Assembly (NCBI RefSeq): GCF_027620315.1
Contig: NZ_JAPNNL010000039.1
Coordinates: 1-45,120 of the forward strand
Direction of reading: 5' to 3'
DNA: 45,120 nucleotides
DNA from: Nonomuraea corallina
GTDB taxonomy: Bacteria; Actinomycetota; Actinomycetes; Streptosporangiales; Streptosporangiaceae
Shown: positions 16,092 through 26,496 of the stretch, piece by piece
How the letters are laid out: each line of letters begins with the position of its first letter
Numbering within the stretch: position 1 is the stretch's first letter
Position numbers and translations under genes: made by a program
Notes under the pieces: model-generated
Told to the model about the DNA's origin: nothing
Seen by the model: only the letters and a program-made list of their open reading frames with translations
Database searches by the model: none

Positions 16092-17524
16092 TCAATCCAA
16101 GGCCAGTGGGAGTTCCACCCGGAACGTGGCGCCCTCGCCGGGCGCGCTCCTGGCCACGACCGTGCCGCCGTGCGCCTGCACCAGCGCCTGCACGATGGCC
16201 AGGCCGAGCCCGCTGCCCCGGTCCTCGCCCGAGCGGCGCCTGGACCTGGCCGAGTCGGCCCGATAGAAGCGTTCGAAGACCCGGTCCACCTGCTCGGGGC
16301 TGAGTCCCGGCCCCTTGTCGGCCACCTCCAGGAAGACCGTGCCGTCACCGGCGCCGACCCGCACGGTGATCGGCGTGCCCTCCTCGGTGTGGATGAGCGC
16401 GTTGGAGGTCAGGTTGCCGACGACCTGGCGCAGCCGTACCTCGTCGCCCGAGACGATGAGCGCGGCGCCGCCGACGACGTCCAGGTCGATCTGGCGGCCG
16501 GGGGCCAGGATGCGCGCCTCCTGCACCGCGTCGGCGGCCAGCGCGAGCATGTCGACCGGGCGCATCTTGAGCGGGCGGTGCTGGTCCATCTGGGCGAGCA
16601 GCAGCAGGTCGTCCACCAGCAGGCCCATCCGGGCGGCCGCGTTCTCCACGCGCTGCATCAGCTCGGCCGGGTCGGCGCCCGGGTTCTGGCGGCCGTACTC
16701 GGCGAAGCCGCGGATCGAGGTGAGCGGGGTGCGCAACTCGTGGGAGGCGTCGGTGACGAACTGCCGCATCCGGTCCTCGGAGCGCCTGGCGGCCTCCTCG
16801 GACGCGGAGCGGGCCGCGAACGCGCTCTCGATCTGTGCCAGCATGCCGTTGAGCGCGGCGGCCAGCCGCCCGACCTCGGTACGCGGGTCGCCGTCGGGCA
16901 CCCGGCGGCCCAGCTCGCCCGCGGCGATGGTGCCGGCGGTGCGCTCGATCTCGGCCAGCGGCAGCATGCTGCGCCGCACGATGGCGACGCCCACCACCGC
17001 CAGGATGAGGACGATGCCGCCGCCGCCCAGCAGTTCGATGAGGATGAGCCGCCGGGTGATCTCGTTGACCTCGGTCAGGTCCGTGGCGACCACGAACGTG
17101 CCGTGCGGGGTGGTGGTCTCCTGGACCCGCCACTCGCCGTTCCCGCTCACGGCGGGCGCGGTGTAGACGCCGGGCCCCGGCGAGTCCTCCAGCCGCGGCC
17201 GGGGCTTCTGGTCGATGTCGCGGTCCCACTGGGTGGTGGTGAGCCCACCGGACGGGGTCCTCAGCAGCACGATCGTGTCGGACTCGAGGAGCAGCGGCTT
17301 CTCGGTGACCGACTCCCGGCCGCGCTCGCGCCGCTCGGCGTCGTTGACGAGCCGTTTGTGCACCCGTACGGAGACCAAACTGACCTGGCTGTCGACGCGG
17401 TCCAGCAGGTAGCCGTGCAGCACCGAGACGCTGACCACCCCGATGAACGACATGCCGACGCCGAGCAGCGCGAGCATCGCGGCTATGAGCTTGACCCGGA
17501 GCGGCAGCCGGTCCAGCCTGGCCA

Positions 17525-17528
<4 letters not shown>
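16092..17528 (-). CDS. HAMP-containing sensor histidine kinase
   Basis: This 478-residue kinase has TM1 at about residues 13-37, an extracytoplasmic sensor of about 120 residues, TM2 at 161-184, a HAMP region to about 240, and the H-box FVTDASHELRTPLTS with His263. It ends in a HATPase_c domain: N-box VVGNLTSNALIHT, G1 EVADKGPGLS, F-box FERFYRAD, G2 GSGLGLAIVQALVQAHGG. It likely senses an envelope signal and phosphorylates one or both flanking regulators. Its ATG at 17528 overlaps the stop of the upstream regulator by four nt; a second ATG follows immediately. The stimulus cannot be read from sequence. Confidence 0.92.
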
Positions 17529-18234
<706 letters not shown>

Positions 18235-18238
<4 letters not shown>

Positions 18239-19425
18239 CGGGAGGGTGCTGGAACAATTCCGGCAATGTGCTTGGCGATGGCGAGGCTGGAGGTGGCCGC
18301 GGGGGAGGGCGCGTTCCGTACCAGGACGACGTCGCCGTGCACGTCCACCGCGAAGTCGTCCACCAGCGAGCCGTCCCGTGCCACCGCCTGGGCCCGCACG
18401 CCGCCCGGCGCGCGCCGCAGGTCATCGGCGGTGAGTTCGGGGACGTACCGGCGGGCCGCCGCGACGAAGGCGCTCTTGACGAGCGAGCCGTAGACCTCCC
18501 TGACGCCGGTGCGCCAGTGGCGGCGGGCGAGGCGGAGCGTGCCCGGCCAGGCCATGATCTGATGAAAATTACGGAAATTTCGCCATGTGTACCCTTCGTA
18601 GGCACCGGCGAGCACCGCGTTCGGCCCCACCAGGACCTCCCCGCTCACGTGCCGGGTCAGGTGCACCCCCAGGAACGGGTAGCGCGGGTCGGGCACCGGA
18701 TAGATCAGCCCGCGCACCAGGTCTCCCGCCGCCCCGGCCAGCGCGTAGTACTCGCCCCGGAACGGCACCACGCGCACGTTCCCCGGCCGCCCCGCCATCC
18801 TGGCGACCGCGTCCGTGCCCAGCCCGGCGCAGACCACCAGCCGGTCGAAGGCGAACCTGTGCCCTCCGGCCGCCACCTCCACGCCCCTGGACGTCTCCCT
18901 GACGCCCCCGACCGGATGCCGCAGCCGTACCGAGCCGCCCAGCTCCGCCACGTCGAGCGCGAGCCGGCGCGCCACCGCGGGGAAGTCGGTGATCGCGGTG
19001 CGCGGCGAGTGGACCGCCGCCACGCCCACCGCGTGCGGCTCCACCTCACGCAGCCCGAGCGCGTCCAGTTCGGCGATGCCGGGCACGCCGTTGGCCCTGG
19101 CCCGCTCCGCCAGCGCCGCCAGCCGCGGCCGCTCCGACCGGGTGGCGGCCACCACCAGCTTGCCGACCTCCTCGTACGGCAGCGCGTGCTCGGCGCAGTA
19201 CTCCTTCAGCAGGCTCACGCCCTCACGGCAGAGCCTGGCCTTGAGCGAGCCGGGCGGATAGTAGAGGCCCGCGTGCACCACGCCGCTGTTGTGGCCGGTC
19301 TGGTGCGCGCCGACGCGGTCCTCCTTGTCCAGCACGGTCACCTCGGCGCCTCTGACGGCGGCCAGTTCGCGCGCGACCGCCAGGCCGACGATCCCGGCTC
19401 CCACGACTCCGATCTTCTCCGTCAC
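18235..19425 (-). CDS. lhgO: L-2-hydroxyglutarate oxidase
   Basis: This 396-residue FAD enzyme begins with a Rossmann dinucleotide motif (VGAGIVGLAVARELA). It carries the family signature QTGHNSGVVHAGLYYPPGS, then LVVAAT, FRGEYYAL, GLIYPVPDP and FLGVHLTRH, matching LhgO/YgaF proteins that oxidise L-2-hydroxyglutarate to 2-oxoglutarate with electrons passed to the membrane quinone pool. The frame continues to 19491, but GTG 19425 gives the expected start, with TACATT six nt before it (leaderless) and GAGG one nt before it. It overlaps the next response regulator gene by four nt, heading a likely operon with the two-component system. Confidence 0.88.
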
Positions 19426-19489
19426 GCCTCGAATGTATCGAAGCGGACGTGCCGGCCCCGCCCGAATCGAACGTGAGTACGATGAGGGC
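19426..19489. promoter_or_regulatory. Back-to-back leaderless-type promoters
   Basis: On the minus strand TACATT is followed by CGAGGC and the lhgO GTG at 19425. On the plus strand TACGAT (19478-19483) is followed by GAGGGC and the ATG at 19490. Both place a -10 box six nt from the start codon, the spacing of leaderless actinobacterial transcripts. No inverted repeat stands out between them. Confidence 0.4.
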
Positions 19490-19861
19490 ATGTACGTCCC
19501 GCCCGAATGGCCCGCGGAGGTGCGACCGCCCAGCGTGCCCGACTGGGAGCGGTCGGCCGTCGCCTGGCTCCTCGACGCGGTCCCGCCCGACTACCGCGCC
19601 TACGAGGTGCTGCGGCGGCACCCGGTCGCCCTGGCCCGGATGGCCCGCCACCACGTCGACTCCGCCGTCCACGCCGCCCGCGCCGGCTACCGGGGGGCCG
19701 CGGTCGAGCTCAAGGGCCACCTGCCGCCGCACGCCATCGAGGCGGTCCTGGACACCTACCGCCAGGAAGGCCCGCGCCTCGTGCGGCTGTCCCGCTCGAT
19801 CGAGGCCGTCGAACGGGCGCTGCGCGGCGACCTGTTCACCGCCACCATGCGCCACCCGTGA
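19490..19861 (+). CDS. Conserved actinobacterial protein of unknown function
   Basis: This 123-residue soluble protein reads MYVPPEWPAEVRPPSVPDWE followed by helix-rich sequence (AVAWLLDAVPPDYRAYEVLRRHPVALARMARHHVD). I recall similar short hypotheticals in actinomycetes but no named domain. The ATG at 19490 has GAGGG close upstream and a -10-like TACGAT six nt before. The frame is open back to 19289, antisense to lhgO, but that part has no support. It lies 94 nt upstream of the membrane kinase-like gene, separated by palindromes. Confidence 0.7.
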   Translation: MYVPPEWPAEVRPPSVPDWERSAVAWLLDAVPPDYRAYEVLRRHPVALARMARHHVDSAVHAARAGYRGAAVELKGHLPPHAIEAVLDTYRQEGPRLVRLSRSIEAVERALRGDLFTATMRHP

Positions 19862-19870
19862 CCGGCGTTG

Positions 19871-19905
19871 GTCAAGAACGCTTGACGGTGAGACCGGACG
19901 TCCGG
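19871..19905 (+). promoter_or_regulatory. Two palindromes upstream of the membrane kinase-like gene
   Basis: GTCAAG (19871-19876) and CTTGAC (19881-19886) are perfect arms around AACG. CCGGACGTCCGG (19894-19905) is a perfect 12-bp palindrome. They lie between the stop of the 123-residue gene and the Shine-Dalgarno of the kinase-like gene. The first could be an operator; the second an operator or a short terminator stem. No clear -10 box is visible. Confidence 0.35.
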
Positions 19906-19955
19906 CTCCCGGCGTGGCACCATTGAGGCAGCGGGGCCGCCGGAAGGAGGCAGTC

Positions 19956-22112
19956 GTGAACGCCGCCCAGAGTCAGGAGTTCACCGCGCTGCTCCTCGCC
20001 GAATTGTCGGGGCGACATACACGGGCCACCACCCAGCGGTTACTCGATTTCCCCGACGAGGGCGTCATGGTGGCGGGAACGCAGGCGTTCCTGAGAGACA
20101 TCCTCGACCACATCGCCGAGTTCGAGTTCGAGAACGGCGCCGGCAGCACGTTCGCCGCCAGTTGCCACCGGGCGGTGCTCCGCCTCACCTCCCGGCAGGA
20201 CACCTCGGCCACTATGCTCACCGGCCTCGTCGCGTTGGTGTCGCTCAACGTGTCCTTGCTGGACCGCCGTTTCCAGTCGCCGGACGCCGACGAGCAGGCG
20301 CGTACGGACGAGCAGTGCGCGTCCTATTTCCGCACGACCCTCATCGGGCGGTCCATCGAGCTCGTGTACGCGCCGGAAGGCGCGGTGGAACGGCGGTTCT
20401 GGGCCGAGCTGGACTTTTCGAGTCTCCGCTATCACAAGGCCGGGACCACCTCGTTCATCCTCACGGGCGTCAGGAAGGAACCGGACAACGAGGCGGGCCA
20501 CCGCACCCGGATCGTGGTCAAATGCGTGCTGTTCCCGTGGAACAAGGTGGCCGCGATCGCGCGCTCGACCGACGAGTACGCGATGGTGTACGGCGACGGG
20601 GAGATGTCCCGGCTGGTCGTGCAGCCGATCGCGTCGTCGGGCATGTGGGTGCTCATGCCCTTCCAGGAGGGCAGGACGCTCGGCGAGTACCTGACCGAGG
20701 CGCGTGCGGAGGGGCGGCTGACGACGATGGCCGACCGCATCGGGGAGGCCGAGCGGCTGGCCGCGCGCTTGACCGCGGCGCTCCACGACCTCGCCCGGTC
20801 CCGTCCCGTCGACGACGCCGACCCTCGGCGGCAGCATCTCGACCTCTCGCCCAACAACGTCATCGTCGACGAGCACGGCGGGCAGATCCGCTTCATCGAC
20901 CTCGGCTTCAACCATCTCTACAGCAGGCAGGTCGGCGTCTCGGAGCACGACGACGCCGTCTACATCGCTCCCGAGATCAAGAACCACCGCACCACGTCGC
21001 CGACCGCCGACGTCTACTCGCTCGGCATCATCCTCACGGAGGTGCTGGCCGGAGCGCCGCCGCGGGACGGCCGTACGCCTGAGGAGATCTGGACGGCCAG
21101 CCCGATCCTGGCCCAGGCGCTGGAGGACCTCATCGAGGAGCGATCGGAGAACCGGCTGCTGCAGCTCCCGTCGTCCGCCGGCCCGTCCTTCGCCGAGCTC
21201 GGCCGGCACCTGCAGGTCCGCTTCGACCTGGTCAAGCAGGAGCCGGTCTCCGGCAAGAGGCGGGCGGAGTACCTGTGGGCGCTCGCCGCGCCGACCTCAC
21301 GCGAGTTCGGCACGCAGTTCAAGCAGTGGTGGGTGTGGCGGCGGCGCGACGAAGGCGGCGGGACCCACGACCGCTACCTGCTCTTCTTCTCCGCTCTGTC
21401 CACCCTGGCCTGGTGGTTCATCGCGGCCAAGACCGCCCTGCTGAAGATCGACGACCTGGTCACGGGGGAGCTGACGCTTCCCTCGTCCCACATGGAGCTG
21501 TACGCCAACGTGATCGCCTTCTCCCAGGGGCTGGTGGCCGCCAAGTTCTACCAGACGATGCTGGCCCGGCTCACGGTGCGCGGCATCCCGGGCTTCCGAG
21601 CCCGCTGCACCGAGGTGATGATGCGGTCCATGGCGGTGGTGGCCGTGCCCACGACGATCCTCTCGACGTTCAGCGAGGCGACGTACTGGGTCTGGCCGTG
21701 GACCTGCGCGGCGGCGGCGCTGGCGGTCGCGCTCTGCAACTACCTCGTCTACTCGACCGCCCGGGATCTCCTCAAGAAGGGCGAGAGCGTCCTGTCCACG
21801 ACGCCGGAGGCCGGGAAGAGGTTCGCGCGCGGCTACGAGCAGTGGTGGTGGACCATGCTCCTGTACGCGCTGGTCATCATGGTCATCGGGGCCGGCGTCC
21901 AGATGAGCGCCCTGCACGACATCGGAGCGTACGTGTTCATCCTGGTGGCCGTCACCCTCGGCGTCCACTACGGATCCAAGTGCGCGGCGGCGGGGCCGGC
22001 GATCCGCGGCAGCATCGCGCGCGGGTTCTCCGCCGGGCACCGGGTGGAGCTGGTGAACCGCCGGGAGGTCCAGCGCGCGAAGACCCGGACGGTGGTCGGG
22101 GTCGCGACGTAG
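19956..22112 (+). CDS. Membrane-anchored protein kinase-like protein with C-terminal transmembrane domain
   Basis: This 718-residue protein has an N-terminal region of about 130 residues without a recognised domain, then a divergent eukaryotic-type kinase fold. The visible core is Lys189 in RIVVKC (beta-3), the catalytic loop QHLDLSPNNV with Asp296 and Asn301, DLG (315-317) in place of DFG, APE (338-340), and DVYSLGIIL with Asp352. A glycine-rich loop is not obvious. The C-terminal 250 residues hold five or six hydrophobic segments (about 476-492, 515-530, 558-574, 580-600, 633-652, 655-672). All catalytic residues are present, so it may be active. Standard Ser/Thr kinases place the membrane helix after the kinase as a single span with PASTA or other sensors, so this is unusual. 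GTG 19956 follows GGAAGGAGG by five nt. Substrate and family are unknown. Confidence 0.72.
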   Translation: MNAAQSQEFTALLLAELSGRHTRATTQRLLDFPDEGVMVAGTQAFLRDILDHIAEFEFENGAGSTFAASCHRAVLRLTSRQDTSATMLTGLVALVSLNVSLLDRRFQSPDADEQARTDEQCASYFRTTLIGRSIELVYAPEGAVERRFWAELDFSSLRYHKAGTTSFILTGVRKEPDNEAGHRTRIVVKCVLFPWNKVAAIARSTDEYAMVYGDGEMSRLVVQPIASSGMWVLMPFQEGRTLGEYLTEARAEGRLTTMADRIGEAERLAARLTAALHDLARSRPVDDADPRRQHLDLSPNNVIVDEHGGQIRFIDLGFNHLYSRQVGVSEHDDAVYIAPEIKNHRTTSPTADVYSLGIILTEVLAGAPPRDGRTPEEIWTASPILAQALEDLIEERSENRLLQLPSSAGPSFAELGRHLQVRFDLVKQEPVSGKRRAEYLWALAAPTSREFGTQFKQWWVWRRRDEGGGTHDRYLLFFSALSTLAWWFIAAKTALLKIDDLVTGELTLPSSHMELYANVIAFSQGLVAAKFYQTMLARLTVRGIPGFRARCTEVMMRSMAVVAVPTTILSTFSEATYWVWPWTCAAAALAVALCNYLVYSTARDLLKKGESVLSTTPEAGKRFARGYEQWWWTMLLYALVIMVIGAGVQMSALHDIGAYVFILVAVTLGVHYGSKCAAAGPAIRGSIARGFSAGHRVELVNRREVQRAKTRTVVGVAT

Positions 22113-22130
22113 CCGCGCGGCGACGCGGTC

Positions 22131-23132
22131 TCAGCGCGTGATGCGTGCCAGGAACACGATGCCCCCGATCGCCAGCGCCGCCGCCCCCAGCCAGATCAGC
22201 ACGTTCAGCCCGGTCAGCCCGCCCGGCTCCGACTCGGCCGCCGCGCTCGTGCCCCGCGTGTCGGGCCGCTCGGACGGCGTCTGCGTGGGCGTCTCGGAGA
22301 CCGGCAGCGGCACCCGGTAGACGGGGCTGCGCTCACCCTCCGAACCGGTCAGCAGCGCCGTGCCGTCCCGGGTGTAGGCGATGGACTCGGCCTGCTTCAG
22401 CTCCGGCATCGGCACCTTGGCGATCATCTCGCCGGACGGCTCGTACAGGGTCGCCGAGAAGTACGTGCGGATCACGTATGACGAGCCGTCGGGCGCGTAC
22501 GCGGCGTCGGTCGCCATGATCGGCGCGCCGCCGACGCGGCGCAGCGTGTTGGTGCTGTCGGCACGGAGCTTCTTCGGAGCCTCGTACACCCCGCCCGCGA
22601 ACTCCTTCGTCACCACGTACAGCCGCCCGGTCCGGGGATTGACCATGATCCCCTCGGCGTTCCTGGCCCCGTCGGCGTACCGGAACCGGTAGCGGACGGC
22701 GGGGAGCGTCGCGTCGGCCAGCGTGCGCGGCTCGGCCACCTTGTAGATGGAGATGTCCGGCCACGCCCCGTCGAGGTTGTCGCCGATGTCGGCGAACCAC
22801 AGCGCCCCGCGCCCGGTCTTCCGGTCCTTGACCGCCGCCATGGCCTCCCAGTCGCGCGCCTCGGCGTCCCGCAGGCGGAAGGTCGCCTTCGTCCGGCCGT
22901 CGCCGCCGACCGCGTAGAACACCGGCTCCGCCGCGCTGTCGTTGTGGGTGTAGTACACGTCGTCATGCGTGGGCGAGACGGCCAGCCCGCTCGACTCGGT
23001 GATGGCCGGGTCGCGGAACCTGAACAGCAGTTCCTCCCCGTCGGCCGCGGCCGGTGACGGCGGCATCAGGGCCAGCGCGGCCAGCGCGATCCCGAGCACC
23101 CTGAACAGCAGTCCCCCCACGCCCGCCATCAT
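22131..23132 (-). CDS. Secreted, membrane-anchored beta-propeller-like protein of unknown function
   Basis: This 333-residue protein has an N-terminal signal segment (RVLGIALAALALMPPSPAAA, cleavage likely near residue 30). About 240 residues of beta-rich repeats follow: SSGLAVSPTHDDVYYTHND, ARDWEAMA, LWFADIGDN, NAEGIMVNPRTGRLYVVTKE, AESIAYTRDGTALL. A Thr/Pro/Ser-rich linker, a C-terminal helix (LNVLIWLGAAALAIGGIVFLA) and a basic end suggest a cell-surface anchor. The repeats recall esterase-like or phytase-like propellers, without proof of activity. Two adjacent ATGs at 23132 and 23129 are possible starts. The 145 nt between it and the LysR stop (23277) hold only imperfect GC hairpins. Confidence 0.75.
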   Translation of the reverse strand: MMAGVGGLLFRVLGIALAALALMPPSPAAADGEELLFRFRDPAITESSGLAVSPTHDDVYYTHNDSAAEPVFYAVGGDGRTKATFRLRDAEARDWEAMAAVKDRKTGRGALWFADIGDNLDGAWPDISIYKVAEPRTLADATLPAVRYRFRYADGARNAEGIMVNPRTGRLYVVTKEFAGGVYEAPKKLRADSTNTLRRVGGAPIMATDAAYAPDGSSYVIRTYFSATLYEPSGEMIAKVPMPELKQAESIAYTRDGTALLTGSEGERSPVYRVPLPVSETPTQTPSERPDTRGTSAAAESEPGGLTGLNVLIWLGAAALAIGGIVFLARITR

Positions 23133-23277
23133 GCCTCACCCCGCGTCCGGCATGTTCCGCAGCCGCGATCCGGGAGCCGGAAGACGCCGCGCGCTGGAAG
23201 GTGCCTCGCCTTTCCTGCCCGCCGCCGAGCCCGATCAGCTCGCCGGAGGTGGCGGACACCGGGTTGGCGACCGGGGC

Positions 23278-24279
23278 TCAGCTGTCCGGGGTGAGGTCGC
23301 GGAGGGCGGTGAGCAGGGGGCGGAGCAGGGGGTGGGATTCCGCGCCGCGGCGGACGGCGGCGAAGACGCGGCGTTCCGGGCCCGGTACGCGGCGGATCGC
23401 GAGGCCCGGCTGGGCCATGTCGCGCAGGGCCAGCCGGGGCACCAGCGCCACCCCGGCGCCGGCGGCGACCAGGGCGACCACCGCGCGGAAGTCGTCCGAG
23501 CAGTGCGCGAAACGCGGGCTGAAGCCCGCCCGCTCACAGGCGAAGGAGATCACCTCCCGCACCGGGTTCCCCGGGTACGGGCCGATCCAGGTCTCGCCGG
23601 CGAGCGCGGCCAGCCCGGCCGGGGGTTCGGCATCGAGGTTTTCCGCGTGTGGCGGGCCGTCGGGCTCGGACGATGGGGGCGGTCCCGGGGTGTGCGGGTC
23701 GGTGCGGCATGGGGTGTCCGTCGGCGGGTGGGAGGGGTCGGTGGCCAGGGGGTGGGTTTCGGGGAGGACGAGGTCGAAGGGCTCGGCGTAGAGCGGTGCG
23801 CGGGACAGGCGGCGGTCGGGGGCGCCCCGGTACTCGACCGCGATCGCCACGTCGGCCTCGCCGTCGAGGAGCATGGTGAGCGCCTGGTCGCCCTCGGCGT
23901 CGCGTACCCGTACCTGGAGGCCGGGCGCGGAGACGCGCAGGGCCGCGATCGCGGGAGCCAGGACGGCGCTGATCGCGGTGGCGAAGCAGGCCACGGTCAC
24001 TTCGCCCGCCGCGCCGGTGGTGTAGTCGGCGACCTCGGCGCGGGCGCGTTCGAGCTGGGCCAGGACCTCGTTGGCGTGGCCCAGCATGATCTTGCCGACG
24101 GCGGTGAGGTGGACGCCCCGGCCGTCGCGTACCAGCAGCCGGTGGCCCACCTCGTGTTCGAGGGCGGCGAGCTGCTGCGACACGGCGGACGGGGTGAGGT
24201 GCAGGGCGGCGGACGCCGCGGTGACCGTGCCGTGGTCGGCCACCGCCTGGAGCGTGCGCAGCCGCCGCGTGTCAATCAC
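23278..24279 (-). CDS. LysR-type regulator with a Pro-rich insertion
   Basis: This 333-residue LTTR has a winged-helix N-terminus (RRLRTLQAVADHGTVTAASAALHLTPSAVSQQLAALE) and a periplasmic-binding-like effector domain. At about residues 172-210 the effector domain carries a Pro/Asp/Thr-rich stretch (SHPPTDTPCRTDPHTPGPPP and neighbours) where relatives have a short loop, making the protein about 35 residues longer than usual. The reading frame is intact. It begins 16 nt after the kbl stop on the same strand, so it may be cotranscribed with tdh-kbl and could regulate them or itself; there is no divergent target gene. Confidence 0.87.
   Translation of the reverse strand: MIDTRRLRTLQAVADHGTVTAASAALHLTPSAVSQQLAALEHEVGHRLLVRDGRGVHLTAVGKIMLGHANEVLAQLERARAEVADYTTGAAGEVTVACFATAISAVLAPAIAALRVSAPGLQVRVRDAEGDQALTMLLDGEADVAIAVEYRGAPDRRLSRAPLYAEPFDLVLPETHPLATDPSHPPTDTPCRTDPHTPGPPPSSEPDGPPHAENLDAEPPAGLAALAGETWIGPYPGNPVREVISFACERAGFSPRFAHCSDDFRAVVALVAAGAGVALVPRLALRDMAQPGLAIRRVPGPERRVFAAVRRGAESHPLLRPLLTALRDLTPDS
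23675..23764 (+). other. G-run cluster with quadruplex-forming potential
   Basis: The plus strand has ten runs of three or more G within 90 nt (for example at 23675-23679, 23711-23714, 23734-23737, 23748-23752 and 23761-23764) separated by short loops. This is the template strand of the LysR gene and coincides with its Pro-rich insertion. Confidence 0.55.
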
Positions 24280-24295
24280 GCAGCGAGGATACGCC

Positions 24296-25465
24296 TCAGC
24301 CGCGGGCCTGGATGAAGGCGTCCACGGCGCGGTCCACGTCCGCCTCCGCGTGGGCGGCCGAGAGCTGCACGCGGATGCGGGCCTGGCCGTGCGGGACGAC
24401 CGGGTACGAGAAGCCGATCACGTAGATGCCCATCTCCAGCAGGCGCTCGGCCATCGCCCCCGCCTCGGCGGCGTCGCCGATCATCACCGGGACGATCGGG
24501 TGGTCGCCGGGCAGGATGTCGAACCCGGCCTCGGTCATCCGGCCGCGGAACCGTTCGGTGTTGGCCCGTAGCCGCTCGCGCGCCTCGCTGGTGGTCTCCA
24601 GCAGGTCGAGGATGCGCAGCGAGGTGGCGGCGATGGCCGGGGCGAGCGAGTTGGAGAACAGGTAGGGGCGGGAGCGCTGGCGCAGCAGCTCGCAGATCTC
24701 CTTGCGGCCCGACACGTAGCCGCCCGACGCGCCGCCGAGCGCCTTGCCGAGCGTGCCGGTGACGAGGTCGATCCGGTCGGTCACGCCGTGCAGCTCGGGG
24801 GTGCCGCGCCCGGTGGGGCCGACGAAGCCGACCGCGTGGGAGTCGTCGACCATGACCATGGCCCCGTACCGTTCGGCCAGGTCGCAGATCTCGGCCAGCG
24901 GCGCGAGGTAGCCGTCCATGGAGAACACGCCGTCGGTGACGATCAGCCGCCTGCGGGCGTCCGACGCCTCCTTCAGCCGGGACTCCAGCTCGCCCATGTC
25001 GCGGTTGGCGTAGCGGTAGCGGCGGGCCTTGGACAGGCGGATGCCGTCGATGATGCTCGCGTGGTTGAGCGCGTCGGAGATGACGGCGTCCTGGGCGTCG
25101 AGCAGGGTCTCGAAGACGCCGCCGTTGGCGTCGAAGCACGAGCTGTAGAGGACGGTGTCCTCCATGCCGAGGAAGTCCGAAAGGCGGGCTTCGAGCTCCT
25201 TGTGCACCTCCTGGGTGCCGCAGATGAACCGCACCGAGGCCATGCCGAACCCCCACCGGTCCAGCGCCCGCTTGGCCGCCTCGATCACCTCGGGGTGGTC
25301 GGCCAGGCCCAGGTAGTTGTTGGCGCAGAAGTTCAGCACCTCCTGGCCTGCGACGCTCACCTGCGCGCTCTGCGGGGTGCTGATGACGCGCTCGGGCTTG
25401 TGCAGCCCGGCCTCGGTGATCTCGTCGAGCGTCGCACGCAGCTCGTCCCGTACGTTCGTGAACAT
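24296..25465 (-). CDS. kbl: Glycine C-acetyltransferase (2-amino-3-ketobutyrate CoA ligase)
   Basis: This 389-residue fold-type I PLP enzyme contains [46 protein letters not shown], the DDSHAVGF cofactor-binding segment and [10 protein letters not shown] with the Schiff-base lysine. It cleaves 2-amino-3-ketobutyrate with CoA to glycine and acetyl-CoA, the second step of threonine degradation. ATG 25465 gives the family start [13 protein letters not shown]. It overlaps the tdh stop by one base (TGATG), so the two enzymes are made together. LysR follows 16 nt downstream. Confidence 0.95.
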   Translation of the reverse strand: MFTNVRDELRATLDEITEAGLHKPERVISTPQSAQVSVAGQEVLNFCANNYLGLADHPEVIEAAKRALDRWGFGMASVRFICGTQEVHKELEARLSDFLGMEDTVLYSSCFDANGGVFETLLDAQDAVISDALNHASIIDGIRLSKARRYRYANRDMGELESRLKEASDARRRLIVTDGVFSMDGYLAPLAEICDLAERYGAMVMVDDSHAVGFVGPTGRGTPELHGVTDRIDLVTGTLGKALGGASGGYVSGRKEICELLRQRSRPYLFSNSLAPAIAATSLRILDLLETTSEARERLRANTERFRGRMTEAGFDILPGDHPIVPVMIGDAAEAGAMAERLLEMGIYVIGFSYPVVPHGQARIRVQLSAAHAEADVDRAVDAFIQARG

Positions 25466-26496
25466 CAGGCAGCGCTCCAATCCAGGATGACCTTGCCCGT
25501 GCGGCCGCTCGCGGCCGTCTCGAAGGCGGCCTCGAACTCGTGGTGGGGGAAGCGGTCGGTGATCACGGGGGAGAGGTCGAGGCCCTTCTCGATCAGGACC
25601 GACATGTTGTACCAGGTCTCGAACATCTCGCGGCCGTACACGCCCTTGATGGTCAGCATCGAGGTGACCACGGTGGACCAGTCGACGGCGAACTCCTCGG
25701 CGGGCAGGCCGAGCATGGCGATCCTCCCGCCGTGGGTCATGGCGGCGATCATCTCGCGGAGCGCCGCCGGGCTGCCGGACATCTCCAGGCCCACGTCGAA
25801 GCCCTCCTTCATGCCGAGCTGGCGCATGCCGTCGGCCAGGGAGGCGCGGGAGACGTTCAGCGCGAGCGAGACGCCGAGCTTGGCGGCCAGGTCGAGGCGC
25901 TCGTCGCTGACGTCCGTGATGGCCACGTTGCGGGCGCCGACGTGGGTGGCGACGGCCGCGGCCATCAGGCCGATCGGGCCCGCGCCGGTGATCAGCACGT
26001 CCTCGCCCACCAGCGGGAACGACAGCGCGGTGTGCACGGCGTTGCCGAACGGGTCGAAGATGGCCGCCACGTCGGGGTGGACGGGCATCCGGTGCACCCA
26101 GACGTTCGTCGCGGGCAGCGTCACGTACTCGGCGAACGCGCCGTCGCGGTGCACGCCCAGCCCGATGGTCTTGCGGCACAGATGGCGGCGGCCCGCCATG
26201 CAGTTGCGGCACTTGCCGCACACGAGGTGGCCCTCGCCGCTGACCAGGTCGCCGACGGCGATGTCCTCGACGCCCGGCGCGACCGCGACCACGTGACCGC
26301 AGAACTCGTGTCCCACGATGAGGGGAAGCTCCAGCGTGTGCCGGGCCCATTCGTCGAATCTGTGGATGTGGAGGTCGGTGCCGCAGATGCCGGTCCGCAG
26401 CACCCTGATCTTCACCTCGCCGGGACCCACCTCGGGCTCCGGAACGTCGACGAGTGACAGGCCCGGCTCGGCCCTCTCCTTGACCAGTGCTTTCAT
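25465..26496 (-). CDS. tdh: L-threonine 3-dehydrogenase
   Basis: This 343-residue zinc medium-chain dehydrogenase has catalytic zinc ligands in [12 protein letters not shown] (Cys38, Thr40, His43) and GHEFCGH (His63, Glu64), a four-Cys structural zinc loop in [18 protein letters not shown], and the NAD site [16 protein letters not shown]. It oxidises threonine to 2-amino-3-ketobutyrate. The frame extends to 26541, but ATG 26496 is preceded by GAGGGGGAAG at good spacing and gives MKALVKE, the family start. It is the first gene of tdh-kbl. The 156 nt between it and the SPFH gene contain a strong terminator belonging to the SPFH side. Confidence 0.95.
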   Translation of the reverse strand: MKALVKERAEPGLSLVDVPEPEVGPGEVKIRVLRTGICGTDLHIHRFDEWARHTLELPLIVGHEFCGHVVAVAPGVEDIAVGDLVSGEGHLVCGKCRNCMAGRRHLCRKTIGLGVHRDGAFAEYVTLPATNVWVHRMPVHPDVAAIFDPFGNAVHTALSFPLVGEDVLITGAGPIGLMAAAVATHVGARNVAITDVSDERLDLAAKLGVSLALNVSRASLADGMRQLGMKEGFDVGLEMSGSPAALREMIAAMTHGGRIAMLGLPAEEFAVDWSTVVTSMLTIKGVYGREMFETWYNMSVLIEKGLDLSPVITDRFPHHEFEAAFETAASGRTGKVILDWSAA

